NCBI GenBank assembly: GCA_024734555.1
Contig: JANPWX010000008.1
Location: 5,712,509 to 5,776,508, forward strand
Length of the DNA: 64,000 nucleotides
Reading direction: 5' to 3'
From: Trochalopteron elliotii
Lineage: Eukaryota > Chordata > Aves > Passeriformes > Leiothrichidae
The notes under the pieces were generated by a model. The model made no database searches. It was not told the DNA's origin and worked only from the letters and a program-made list of their open reading frames with translations. Position numbers and translations under genes: made by a program. Below, in pieces: positions 39,250 through 51,600 of the stretch. How positions within the stretch are numbered: the first letter of the stretch is position 1; every line of letters begins with the position of its first letter.

Positions 39250-41528
39250 TAGTCTTTGATAATAACACTGCTCATGTGAAACTTATATGTTATTGTCTTA
39301 GAATGTCAAAGCCAGCTTGACAGCATGCACTGCAAATGTTGTAAATTAGCCAGTCTATGTTCATTCTTACTTTCAGATCCCTGAAGGGGACTGAGTGTTG
39401 AGTAGGACCATAATTCTGTGTGCTCCCTCTTGGTTACACTGATTGAAATTTTGTTGGAACACATGAGGAAGCAGACAGAAACATCTGCTCTGTAGTGTAT
39501 TACCTGTGTAGTGTGCATGTAGCTCATGCTTGGCACAAATGTAGCGTATCCTCTGATGACAATACAAAAATATGCTCAGAAATCTTGGCGCAAACTGGCA
39601 AGGCTGTGGCATTAAATATTTCTGGTCTCTAGATGAGCAAGCAGCTTGTATCGATGGAGAGAAGGCAGAGCACCAGAAAACACACATCAACTTGGGTATC
39701 TAATTACAGTGCATATCATTTTACTAAAAATGAGCTGCAGGGAGCTGTAATACAGGGAGAAATCAAAGTGAGATGTGCTAGACACTACACTTGAACCCCA
39801 CAGGTGAAGATGTTGGAATGATATTTTACCTGGAATGTTTTTGTCCCTTTATAACTCAAGGATTGTTTCGTTATTCAACTTCTGAGAGCTGAAAAGCATA
39901 CTTACCACTGTATTTTTCAGAGTTGCATAAAGTTTCCATGTGTAAAAACTTCCTTGAAACAGTCTTTTTCATTCAGGCTGTGCCTTGAATACTGGTAAGT
40001 GAACAAAAATCTGGGGAAAGAGCTATATCATCTGAAAATTAAGTTGCTTTACTAATTTAATTTGAGTAGCTCAAAAATAATAGTCAAAAAACCTGATGCA
40101 TTTAGAAGGTATAATCAAAGGTAGCTAGTCAGGGACCATTCTCCATCATTATCAGGAATTCCATAAAAATATTTCCTTAGTGTTCAGGAACCATAAAAAA
40201 AGTAGGCAACATTAAGAAAGGAATACAGAAAAATGCTGAAAATAATATAAAGCTGTCACATGTATACTGGGGCAATATTTTTTACAGCAGAATGTTCATT
40301 TTTTCTGTCCCATGTCATACAAACCTATGTCATGTAGGGTAATCCTGTAAGGGGCACAGATTATAGGTGGTAGAAATCTCTCTTATTTTTCTCTTGGCTT
40401 ATCACATCTTACTAAAATGCATTATTAGGGCTTTCTGCTCTTCACTGAAAACTTTGGGAGACTGAATGCATTGATATTTAGCACCAAAATCCTAATTTTT
40501 AAGCAGCAAACCTTGCAAGGAAACGTCAACTGGATCCCAGAAAACATGGACCTTACAAAATTGACAAAATTGAAAGTGAACGTGAGCTACATAAACTCTT
40601 ACTTTAACTTGGTCTTTCACTTCAGGTACCATCTAACTTTCAAGTTAACTGAACACTTAAGATGTGAATTTAGGCAGCTTCTTTTCTTTCCCTGTTTCCC
40701 ATAATTTTAATAGTATTAATGCCAATTCTTTATCAGTGCTCCTGTCTATTCTTACTTCTGTTAAGGATTTTTAAACATCACAATAAAGACTAAGCAACTT
40801 CAGCTTGTGCATTGTTATAGTTAAATATCTTGTTGGAGGCCTTAGCAGTGACGTTTTTATTGGAGTAAGAAGGACTGTCTTCTTCCTCCAGAGCAACAAA
40901 TACCCATTTCAAAGTTTCAGAACTTTAAACCTGCAGTATGTCAGCCATTGCTTTGCAGTTCAGGAAATCATAAACACTGTGACAGTGCTATATCTTCTCT
41001 AAGTCTACCCTTGGGGCAAATTACCGTGACTTCCACACAGCTACCTTAGGAATTAATTGGGTCCATCATATTCAGAGCATCAAAAAGATTTAACGTCTCT
41101 TTGCTCTCTACTAGCTTTGGGAAATGTCCTGTGTTGTGAGATCCCACGTTTCATTTAGTTTTACCAGTTCCTGAGGGAACTGGCTTTTTAATTACATTTC
41201 TGGCTAAGAGGACACGGACAGGATGGAACAAGATGAATGGTATTTCCTGGAAAATCAATGGGCTAATTAGACAGAAAAAGCAAAGCTCCATTTTACTTTT
41301 GCTTGAAAGTCAAACCTAACTGCCCTTACAAGATATGACTCTTGCTTATAGATGTGGCTCCTTCCTTCAGTTATGAATGACATTAATCAAGATGGTATGA
41401 GACATGGCAAGAGAACACAAAGGTCAGTAAAAGAGGACATAGCAGTTCTGATTTTGACATCAGTCATGGTTCTATCAGGAATTCTTTGTGTTTCCTGGAT
41501 GAGTCAAAATCATTTTCTAATTTTGCAG

Positions 41529-41552
41529 GATACTATTAGAATATTCAAATAG
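41529..41552 (+). other. Micro-exon-like segment (candidate)
   Basis: A pyrimidine-rich acceptor, CATTTTCTAATTTTGCAG, ends at 41528. The next 24 bases are followed directly by AG|GTAAGT, a full consensus donor, at 41553. One of three phases is open through the 24 bases; another reaches a TAG at its end. An alternative upstream acceptor (GCTTATAG at 41351) would give a 201-bp exon open only in the frame starting ATGTGG, which also ends in that TAG. No protein homology is recognised. GTAAGT occurs about as often as expected by chance in this window, so this remains a candidate. Confidence 0.15.
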
Positions 41553-44500
41553 GTAAGTACTTGTGTTTTGCCAGAGTGTAGAAAGCTTTAGTGTTTTTTT
41601 TTTTCTTCTTTTAAATCAATTTTTAGAAAATTTGGATTCTTTCTGTTTTTGTCAGCTGATGTCATTTTAGAAGAAATGTCTACCTGATTGTAGTCCTTCT
41701 TTGGATCAACTCTCTCATTCCTTTGAGTTTCTTCTGAGCAAGTGGCAATACTGATTAAGTATAAAGTTCCCTTTTAATAAGATCTAGTTCATGTGATTTA
41801 TGAGGTGAGCGTCACTGAGTATTAAATGTATTTTTACTGGAAGTTTCACAGTAAAGCTCATAATGAGTTCCCTAACTCTTCACCAGTTTGCATAGATTTA
41901 TTAGCTCTTCACTTTCAGGTTTGAAAATTTGCCACTCAGTTAATCCAAAGGTGCATGCTAAGTTGCTGAAGCTGGAGTTTTTAAGGACTTTTTTTTTTTC
42001 TTTTAACATCTAAGTTCATAGAAAATAAGCTAAAATAGAATATCGAGAAATTCCCAGATCAAATGCTTGGGTTAAATGTGTTTGAAACTGTTGGTCATCT
42101 TATTTTCACTTCTAGTTGTTTCTGTAATGGTCAGTTCTCAGCTTTTTAGACTATGACATGCCAGCTAAGCTGTTGTTGTGGTCATTGTGACTATGCTGGT
42201 GGGACTAAGTGTGAAACGGGGAGCAGACGTTTTCTTATTGAGTTCTTTCTCCTGTACCCCACCCCTGCAAGGCCCTCTTGCAGCTTTCCTTCTTTGAGAG
42301 CAGTATCTTTAATATATGTTGTGCACCCTCCATAGTTTGGCAATTTGTTACTGAATTGGGACCCTTTAACCCAGAATTAGCTGTGGCAGTGTATTGGGTC
42401 TTGGGTTTGTACTCTAGAATTTCATAGCCACCCTCTCTGTGCTTGTTATGTTATAAAATATTACAAGAATTGTGGTGCTCAACAGAGTGTAGGGAGGGAA
42501 GGAAGCAGTGCGTTTGCAGAAAAAAAAAGCCAAACTGGAAAGTCTGAGGCATTAGCAGCCCAAATCAACACATCAATTGTGGGGGTTTTTTTCTGTTTTG
42601 GGAGCCATGAGCAGATTCTTTCTTGTCTAGGTTTCAGTTTTTCCATATTTAAGCTTGTTACTGTAATCTTTTGCAGCAGGCAGAGGAATGTTGTTAAGTT
42701 TAATTGAATTTAGAGAACAGCTTTATAATCCCCCTATGACATTCACTAAAGGAACATCTTGTATTGTTGTTTATTTTCCAAGTGTTTTTACCTGGTTAAT
42801 GTTGGAGAAGGTAAACAAATAACATGTACAGAAAGGGAAAAATTATCAGAAAATGAGGAAAATTACCCAGAGAAGAATGGTGAGAAAGAAATAATGAAAT
42901 ATAAAAAAAGGAGATTGGGAGAAAGGCTTACAAAAAATATAAGTATAATGAGGGTAAAAATCTGCATCTGAGTGTTCGTTTATGTTTCTTTTATGCAGCA
43001 TTTTGGTCATATCTGTTAATATATTCCTAGTATACATATTCTGCTATACTAGAAATACAGCTAAATTTTGAGCACAACTGCATTATATGTATATTATCTT
43101 TTATGTGCCAGTTGAAGCTCCTGAATAGTAACTGGAAAAATTTATCTTTGCTTTTCTCAAAGCTTGATTTTCTAATTCTTTTACCTTTCCTTGTTTGGAA
43201 TAATTCTCTTTGTTATTCCTTTCAGAAACCTGGGAACATTTTTGTTATCAAGTGTATTTTTTGTTGAGAACTTGCACAATTCATTCCTGACTTTCTTTGA
43301 GCAAAGATCACTTCCATGTATTTTCATTCCTTCTTTCTTTTTTGTTTGAGTTTTGTGTAATATCATTTGGCTTATAAATTGGCATTTTCAACTTCTTAAG
43401 GGCACAGATGTTAGGAGAGATGATTTGCACTGTTTTTTTATATAATTCTGTCAGAAATCTCTCCTAAAAGATTTCTTCCATCTCTGTTGACTTGAGGCTA
43501 TTATTTTTAACAATAAACAGTTTGAAAAGTCAGAAATGAGCCACATACTTGTTTCTAATCCCATGGAAGGTTAGTCATAGTTCTGTATCGAAATGCTTTT
43601 TGACACTGCATTAATGAGTGTGCAGAGGTGCGAAGATCCACAGCATGTGGTTATCTCAAATGTTAGAGCTGTTTGTTTTCAGGCCAGTGGATGGAATAAG
43701 TTTTGAGGTTTTGCCCATGGGAATCAAGTTGTTTGACTTTATACTTACGGAGGAAATTTTTCTGCTCGTTTTGTAGTTGTTTATTTCTGGTATCTCACAT
43801 TTTCTATTCTTGACAAGTCTAAAGTACTTTGCTCCTAAATTCTAGTTTGGACTTGTAGTCAGGAGAGTTTATCATAAATGGGATGAAAGTGTGTGGTTTT
43901 GAGTGAACATCTAGACTGATGTTGTGCAATGCTTGGGATTTGTTGGTCATCCAAGATGTATTAGTCCATCTGTGTGGCTGAGCATGGACGAGGTCAGTAA
44001 GGGTACTGCAGACCTCAGCACATGTTCAAAGACTTCTTTCTAGTCATTAAACTCCTTTAGTATTGCTCAACAGGACACATGCACATCACAGACTGGAAAG
44101 GGTACTGGGGAGGGGTGACAGCTACACAGAATGCAAAAATTTAGCAGTGAAATGAGGGTAGAGTGTCAATACTAAAGAGCTCTTTTCCCAAGAGTCGAAT
44201 AAACTTGACCAGCTTAAGTTTTTGATTAAATACTAATTGAAGTACTGTGTTGGCAAAGGGAAAAAAGGTTGAGAAGAGAAAGTAGGGAGAGTCTTAGGAA
44301 GCAAAAATTATCTAAGTGAACCATGAAGTTGCATTTGCAAAGAGGACAGGGCATGCAGTAATAGCAGCTACTCTGAAATCGTGACTCTGACCCTTTTAAC
44401 AAGCGTCAGGGGATGTTTAAAGAGTGTTGGAGGTTTGAAGGTCACACAGTCATGACAGGCGTGTCAAAATAGTTGAGAAATGGTGTATAACGTGATAAAC

Positions 44501-44692
44501 ACTTTTCCATAGTGGCTTTTTTCACTGGTCATGGGAGAGAGAGCAACTACAGCATGAAATATAGTTAGCAAGTTCCATACTAGCGTGCTAGAGGTTGTGT
44601 GTATGATGTATAAGTGATTGGCATGTTATCTCTGATTTTGGCACCCACGTGAAGAAAGGTCCTACTTTATTAGATGTGCAGTGAGATGTATG

Positions 44693-44706
44693 GTTGCCAT
44701 GGGAAC
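44693..44706. promoter_or_regulatory. RFX X-box-like motif
   Basis: GTTGCCATGGGAAC matches the RFX-factor X-box (GTTGCCATGGYAAC-type consensus) at 13 of 14 positions. X-boxes in vertebrates regulate ciliary genes and MHC class II genes. No promoter or exon is recognisable nearby, so a distal element or a chance match are both possible. Confidence 0.35.
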
Positions 44707-47700
44707 TGCTACTCTACGTGTGTTGTATGTGCTTATTGTTAATGCCACACTTGTATTGAGATTTTAACACAGGATTTTCGTTCTAATTAGACTGGTTGTA
44801 TGTGCTCCTTCCCTGTTAAAAAACAGTTCAGAACAAACGAGTGTTTTCATTATTAGATGTTTATCAGGCCCAGAAACATGAAACAAATTGCTTGCTATCA
44901 AGGTAAGGTGAGAGAGGACAGCCACTGAGCCTTTCTCTTGCATTAATTTTACAAGAAAGGGAGGATTGTTTGCAATTAACACATCAAGATAGTGCTTATT
45001 TACTTTGGTAAACCTTACTGGATACTCAGTAGGTTAAATTTAAATACAACATGTCCATACTGTCATGACAAAACATGAAAGTATGATTTTATTAGAGAGC
45101 TTAGATAGCATTTATTTTTTGAGCTTATTTCCATAAGCTTTTGGACAGACCTTAAACAGAAAAATCCACTTCAAGTAAATGGATTATAATGTTGAATTTT
45201 CGGGGAAACCTTAGAGACTTAGGAGGAGAATGGTCAAGAGACTGACAATTTTGTATTAGTGGGATGATAATGACAATTACAAATGAGTTATTCTAAAGGA
45301 ACAGTAATGTTTTGTAGAAACTGTTCTGGTAAGTGTCCAAAATGTAATTTATTTGGCTTACTGGGAGCAATCTGAAAGTTAATCATTGTTGTGGGAATGT
45401 ATTCCTTAAATTAATACAGTCAAGTTTTTGACAAAACTTTAATTGTTTATTAATAATTAAAAACTTCTCTCTGCTTTTTTAAAGGAGCATCTTCCTAACT
45501 ATTGTATGTGTTTGTGTATTTTAATTTAGCTGTATACAAGTGCTTCAACCTTGTTAGCTGGCACTGAAGTTCTAGAGGAGGAATATAATATAATAACTTT
45601 GGATAGAAAGACACATGTATTTGTCTACATTTTTAAGTAATTGAAAAAGTTTTGGAATTAGTTGTGGATTTTTATCAGTATTTCTCAATAATTAAGTAAG
45701 GACAATTTTGGGACCTTCCGTAGTAGGTTTTTGTGACTTTGTTCATGTGGTATTTTCTTCTGGATTTCTTTATTGGAGGTTTACACTCAAAGAAATAAAT
45801 TCCTATTAGCAGAAATGGAGGCAGTTAATTACTCAGAACATAATATCTTCCAGCAAGGGAGTATTTTAGCTATAGATCCAAACTTTCTGCTGTTACTTGT
45901 TCCAGTAGCACAGACTGTCTTAACTAAGAACAAAGTGATGAAAGTAATGAGCTCTTAACAAATCTGTTATAAGAGCTGAGATGAAGGAGGATCACTCAAA
46001 CTTCCTCAAAAGCTGACTTTTGAAAGTTTCTTTGACAGTACAGGGCAGTAAGAAGTTCCCATTGTGCTTGGAAACATTGTGCCTGTTAGCCAGCTGTGGC
46101 TGAATGCCTTCTAATGATTTCAAAAATGGGAGATAAGGTGTCATTTAATTCTGGATAACTGGAGAGCAAGAGAACTGGCTCTCTTGAAGTCGATTAGGAT
46201 ACATTTTGATCCTATTTATAGCTTGAGTTTTCCTCTGCTCAGTGGCTTCCAAGTGAAAATTTCCTTTAGGAGAAATTTTAGGAGAAAATGCCTGGTAGGC
46301 ATTACTGTGAGAAACACTACTTGCATGAATCCTGAGTTGTAGTGCCTGAAGAGGGGAAAAGAAAAGCCGTAAGAGGGTGTGGTGATTCAATTTTCAAAAT
46401 AAAGCTGGCATTTTTTTTCTCCATACCTATTTAACCTGCTAGCTCAGGCATAAAAAGCCAAGGAAACCTGTTGGTGCTGGAACAGGGCTGGGCAGTGTGT
46501 AATGTATAAAGGATACATTGATCACTAACTGAAATGACACATGTAAGATGTGAGACTCGCAAAATGAGATCATAATTATTTTCTGTGAGAGGTTATCTTA
46601 CTTAGAAAAATAAGTCTCTCTAATCTGAACCTCAAACACATGAGATGTCAATAGAATTGCACACCTGGCTGAGCTCAGTGCACTCTGCTATTCCAAGGCT
46701 TAGTAAATTTTCTTTAAGAAATATTGGTGTGATATTATGAAGTGATAAAAAAATCAATGAGGCAATGATTTCCCAGTCAGGTGGAGTGCTTTGTTGTTAA
46801 ATTATTTCTTTCACCTGGGGCTGCAAGGGCTAAAAAAAGATGGAAGAGATTGCTGAGTGACTTGATGGAGATTTACTTGCTGCATTATTCCAGTGAAGGC
46901 TAAAATGAATCTGCAAATGATGGTTCTGACTATAGGGGGGTACCTGCAATTATTCACTCTGCCACTCATTGAAGACATCATTGATTAAATTCCAAACCCT
47001 ATAGACTGTATTGGTAGGGTTTAACTTCCTCTCATCTTGATATTCTGCATTTATACGGTGCACTTAAGGTAGTTGAGTTGTGGGGTTTTTTTCAAACAAT
47101 CAGTAGAAATAGGGAATGTGTTCACTATTGAGAGCTTCTGCCTGAATTGTTGGCATTTGTTCCTGGCAAGATAAAATATGAGATGCAGGTTTAAGAACTA
47201 AAGTAAGAGTTGGGTCTCTTCCCGGAGCTTCTAGTGAGATGGCTAAAACTAAGCTGAAAAATAGACAAGAATTCCTGGTTTTCCATGTCATTTGTGTGAT
47301 TTGCTGCCAGCTGTGACACTCATAGAATTATGAACATGTCATTAAAATGCCTGTACTAAAAATTTCAGAAATGGAACATTGTCAGCACAATTGGCTTTTA
47401 CAAAATGAGAGAAAATTAACACTATTAAGGGCTCTGTCATATAAATAATTGTAAGCATGTAAGAATGAAACGTGTTGACATCATCGCAGAAACAAAGGAA
47501 AAGCTATTTAAGTCTGACTGACTGTAAAATTAAAAAAAAAAGTTTTGTTTTCAGTTAGGTTATCAGTAGAAAATAGAAAAAACAATCCAAAATTGAAGTG
47601 ATGCCTTGGGAAGTAAGTAACTGCTGTGAAAGTCTAGTACGTCAACAATTTAAACTCACTAGAAAAATGTCTTTGGAAGGAAGTGGTGTTTTTGGGCTGC

Positions 47701-47826
47701 CAGAGGCAGTAGCTGGTTGCATTTTGGCTGTTGCTGACCCTGTTTCAGAGTCACTTAAGTCTTCCCCAGAGACAAGGTAGGAGATGAGCATGGGTGGTAC
47801 ATTCACAAATTGGAATTATCTTTATT

Positions 47827-47839
47827 TCTCTCTCTCTCT
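47827..47839. repeat. (CT)n microsatellite
   Basis: About six CT units in a pyrimidine-rich context. Short and possibly polymorphic. Confidence 0.7.
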
Positions 47840-49995
47840 GTGTTCACATTGTTTGTTGACTTTCCAACTGTATGAGCCTCATGAATCTGTAGAAGTGGAG
47901 TGATCAGTGTTGAGATAGGCCTGTAAACATGGGGAAAAAAAAAAGTATTTCCTGTCTTCTGCTGTTTTATCCAAATAGGAAATGGATTAGGAACTTCAGG
48001 AAAAGTAAGAGGTTAAAAGGGGAAAAATCCCAACAGAACTTTAAAAAGGTTGGGTTTGAAAAACAGCCAACCCCCAAACCGTGCTTATCTTTGCCAGTGC
48101 TTGTGAATTACTGTCTTGGGTAAAAGACAGGAACACATTTTCTTTGCAAATTGACCTGGGTTTTGTCGTGTAAAAGTGATCAGGTACAAAATGCAAACTT
48201 ATTGTTTTAACCCAGCGTGGGCTTAAATATGTAATGAGATATCAGAGTTTGCAGTAACACAGGTGAATTATTTTCTTTCTTTCACTTGGGTTATGTGCTA
48301 GTGACACATTGTTTAAGAATCATAACAGCTTGTAAAAAAAAAATAGTAGTTTTTACTTCTTTCTTAGGGAAATTTTAGCTCCTTTGTTGTGTTAAGTATG
48401 ATATCTGTGTGGTATTATAGTCTCAAACTCAAAAGTTATCAACTGCATAGTTGTGAAGACATGTCTTGCAGTTGGTTTCATCTGCTTGCAATTCAGAAAT
48501 CATTATTATCCTTTTCAGCAACTGAAGTCTTGCTACTAAAGAGCTTTCTTTTTATTAAAGACCAGCTAAACAAGTATTACTTATCAATAGTATTTTAGTG
48601 CTGCTCACCATCATGCAAATGAAGTTACCTAAATAAGCGAAGACTTAAACCACTTTATTTTCTGTCTTACTGTAAGATGTGAAGCCTGACTTTCGTTCTC
48701 AAAATATATGGCATAATAGCAACGGGAGGTTGACTGGCTGGTTTTGTCACTTGGGAAGTTTTAGGTGATAACTTAGCAACTTTAATTTAAACTTCAGTGT
48801 TTCTGAATTTCCAGAGCAACAAAAAAATGCAACAATATTTCCTCCTTTGTTTTCATAAACCTTATGGAAGTAAGATCCAGATAGCCCCTACTCTCTGAGA
48901 AGCTGTGACCCCACAATTAATTGGAAGCATATTTTGGTGTGTGATTTGAAGATATTTATTATAGAATGATGGCCAGCAAGGCTTCACATTTCCATCCTTT
49001 TGTAGCAAAGGTAATAAATTTGAGTTATGAAAAGCCTCTCTAGACTATTTTAAAAATTGAAATACTAATTGTAGGTTTGCAAGTAGAGCTGTGATATATA
49101 ATTTTAATTCACTCATGCAGTGGTCTCAGAGAGAATCAGAGCAAAATTACAGGCATTTTGGGAAATAATTACATATATTTTTAAAATGTTTGTTCTGAAA
49201 GGGCTGCTAATACGATAAAAAATGAAATCTCTCATGTTATTGAAAAAGTAATATGACAGAGGCTAAAATAAATAAATTGCTGCTGAGATTTAGGAGAACT
49301 CATGAGCATGTGTTGAACATAACAGCAATCTCATCAATTATGTATTAAAGAGCACAGACAGGGTGGCTTTTCAAAAGATATGTTGTTATTCAGAATCTCT
49401 GAAGTGTTTCTGTTGTTTTTGTCAATGTAACTTTTTCAGAGGCCAATTAGTCTTACAGAAGAAAAATATTTCTCCTTGCTTTTAAGCTCTGAGCTTCAAG
49501 TTGAAAATAAAGGGAAGATAATTTCTGTCTGGAAAGCCAAATATCTGACTCTCGTTGTATTTACATCCTTTCTTAACCAATTATTGATTCTGAAAGAATC
49601 CTGAGATGTATCTTGATGTCTTAGACTTTGTAATTTCTTAGGACTGCCAGAAGTAGGTTTGTACTTGGATTTCAGATTGGCTGCCACGGAAGAAATTACA
49701 TATCTCAAGCTGTGTATTTTACAGTGGGTAAACTCATTTAACTTTGCATCAGAGAACCTGTGTGTGCAGTTAAGAAACATGATGAAAAAGGTTATTTCTG
49801 CTTTCTGAAAACATTCGAAGAAGCTGATGACGAGGTAGGATAAGCTAGTTCAAGAATATGTAATTTGTTTTTTCAGATGGTATGTATTTATTTTTTAGCT
49901 TTGGATTTGTTTTCTGTATTTCAGTCTTCAGATCATTCAGATTTTAATTGTAGAAAATAATGGCCTTTTTTTCTTGTGATACTTCATAAAATACT

Positions 49996-50146
49996 TCACA
50001 GAATCACAGGATATTTTGAGTTGGAAGGGACCCACAAGGATCCTTGAGTCCAGCTCTTAAGTGAATGGCCCATACAAGGATCAAACCCACAGCCAGCCAT
50101 GGCATGATCAATACCATGTTCTAACCAACTGAACAAAATCTCCCAG
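49996..50146 (-). mobile_element. TguSINE1-like SINE (tRNA-Ile head, CR1-type tail)
   Basis: On the minus strand the element begins with a tRNA-like segment. An A-box-like TTCAGTTGGTTAG is complementary to 50121-50133. An anticodon arm has stem TGGTA/TGCCA and loop TTGATCA, and a B-box-like GGTTTGATCCT is complementary to 50077-50087. The acceptor-like TATGGGCC follows. Overall it resembles tRNA-Ile. The head continues into GGGTCCCTTCCAACTCAAAATA and CCTGTGATTCTGTG, the CR1 3' end that recruits CR1 reverse transcriptase. Known passerine TguSINE1 elements have this tRNA-Ile/CR1 fusion. C-to-T changes in the B box suggest CpG decay. No clear target-site duplication is seen. The exact 5' border is uncertain by several bases. 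Confidence 0.8.
50067..50146 (-). pseudogene. tRNA-Ile-derived head of the SINE
   Basis: This 80-bp portion aligns by eye with vertebrate tRNA-Ile from the D arm to the acceptor stem. The D-arm sequence CAGTTGGTTAG is intact, the anticodon stem still pairs, and the T-arm box is mutated at two positions. It is not a functional tRNA gene: the 5' acceptor strand reads GATTTTG-like instead of GGCCGG, extra bases lie in the variable-loop region, and it is fused to a CR1 tail. It would have supplied the internal RNA polymerase III promoter for the SINE. Confidence 0.7.
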
Positions 50147-50755
50147 ATATAAGAATGTATTAAAGCACAGAATTAGACTCACTTTGTCTAAGTGGAACCA
50201 AAGTATCTTGTCTACATATTAAGAACTGGAATTTATCACACAGCATGTGAGGTACCCCAAGAGCTTTGCTGTGCAATGGTAAGTGGGTTTACAGGGCAAA
50301 AGGGCAGTGGAACGCTAAAGATTAAAGTAAAGATTAAATCACAAGAGAAGAGAAATATGATTTCTAATAAATATAAACAGATGCTCCAAAGATTTAACCA
50401 ATTTTCAACAAAGGATGGGGTCATAAGAAAGGGCAAAAAGTGCTCATGTAAAATCCTTACATTTAACTCTTTTGCTAACATCTGGGTTCAGGAAGTACTG
50501 GAAAATGTGTCTGAGATGATTTTTTCAGTGATAAGCAATCAGTGTAAGGTGATGAATAACATTGTAAGCTCTGGTATTATACTGAAATTGCTGAAGGGCA
50601 AAAGTCTTCCAGGACTGGTGAGGAGAGTATCAGTCCTTTGTGGCACATTGTTTGAGCAAGCAAGTTTCATAACTTAATGAATGCTGAAATTTGAAGCTCA
50701 AGTACACATGCAATACATACGAGCCTAGGCAGTGTTTAGATATTTTAACTGCTGG

Positions 50756-50841
50756 GTGGGGTTTTCATTTGTTTTGTAGTGTGTTGTGTTGGTTGATTTG
50801 CTTTTGCTTGGTTCATTTTTGGTGTTGTTTTTTTTTTCTCC
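50756..50841. repeat. T/G-rich low-complexity tract
   Basis: TTTTG, TGTTG and GGTTT units run into a run of about 12 T. Composition resembles the tracts near 4.1 and 28.1 kb. Confidence 0.8.
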
Positions 50842-51126
50842 AGTGCAACACTTGAGATGTTTTTATTTCTGGCTTGGGCTGGATGCAGACACTTGTGCCA
50901 AAATGACAGTTTTAATCCTGTGGTATTGATTTCTCTATACACTGTAACCCCCTCTGTCTGTGTCTGCCCTGGAACTTCTTTCTGAACTACCCCATTCAGC
51001 TGTGAGTCTTCCAGGGATCTAAGGTCTTGCTCAAACACAGCCCAGCTCCATAACTTGGGGTCAGATGTCTGAGAAAATTGTTAAGTTATAAGAAAAAGCT
51101 GGGAGAGAGCCTGTAAGAAAAATAAT

Positions 51127-51600
51127 AAGAAAAAGGGGTAAAATTACAGGTGGAGGCAAAATTGTAGAGATGAGGACAGAACAGAGAGAAGAATCAATGT
51201 GGGAAAGTATTAAGAAAATAAACTAAAGAAACAAGAGAGGCTGGCTGGAGGTCAGCAGATGTAGCTGTGAGCCAGTTGTGTCCTTGGTGGCAGCAGAGCT
51301 GGTGGAAGGGTGGCAGCTTGGTCACTCAGGGTATGTGCTCCAGGGAGCTCCAGAGACTGACCCATCTCCCCTTGGAGATTTCTGGCTGGTAGAAATCCTT
51401 TGATTCTCTTATCAGGGTAGTGACTAGCCCAGCAAGTCTAAAACTTGCTGTTTTGTGTGTGTTCCCATGCATAAATAACAGCTTTATAGTTTTAAGATGT
51501 GCATGCACTGCGGGTACAGTCTCTTTGCATGTGCCCAAATAAACTGACTGAAACAAGGGTTGGCAATACCCATCCACCCACCTGTCCAAAAAGGCCATTC
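51127..51600 (+). mobile_element. Possible decayed LTR (unproven)
   Basis: A purine-rich stretch containing AAGAAAAAGGGGTAAA (from about 51127) could be a polypurine tract. A TATA-like ATAAATAA at 51471-51478 lies about 60 bp before AATAAA at 51538-51543, a spacing seen in retroviral LTRs between promoter and polyadenylation signal. A 7-bp inverted repeat (AGCAAGT/ACTTGCT) lies at about 51431-51449. The patch is GC-richer than its surroundings. I cannot define TG..CA ends, target duplications or any internal retroviral genes, so this is a low-confidence call; chance assembly of motifs is the main alternative. Confidence 0.2.

Larger units (their letters stand above)
30661..49995. other. AT-rich unique sequence, no recognised gene
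   Basis: No gene, RNA or transposon was recognised apart from the short features listed separately. Minus-strand frames around 33.06-33.54 kb reach 159 codons but show no domain, have Ser/Leu/Pro-rich composition and are within chance expectation. Exon-like signals (acceptor plus donor) occur at 39.98 and 41.53 kb and are described as candidates only. An X-box-like motif lies at 44693 and several perfect palindromes at 35.9-39.3 kb. Confidence 0.6.

Noticed and set aside
47598..47780. Exon-like frame ending at AAG|GTAGGA
   Set aside because: The donor is non-consensus at several positions, no good acceptor was found, and the peptide has no recognised homology.
50192..50677. 161-codon open frame next to the SINE
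   Set aside because: The longest frame in the window, but no domain, biased Lys/Ser/Ile composition, and about one frame this long is expected by chance in six frames of 64 kb AT-rich DNA.
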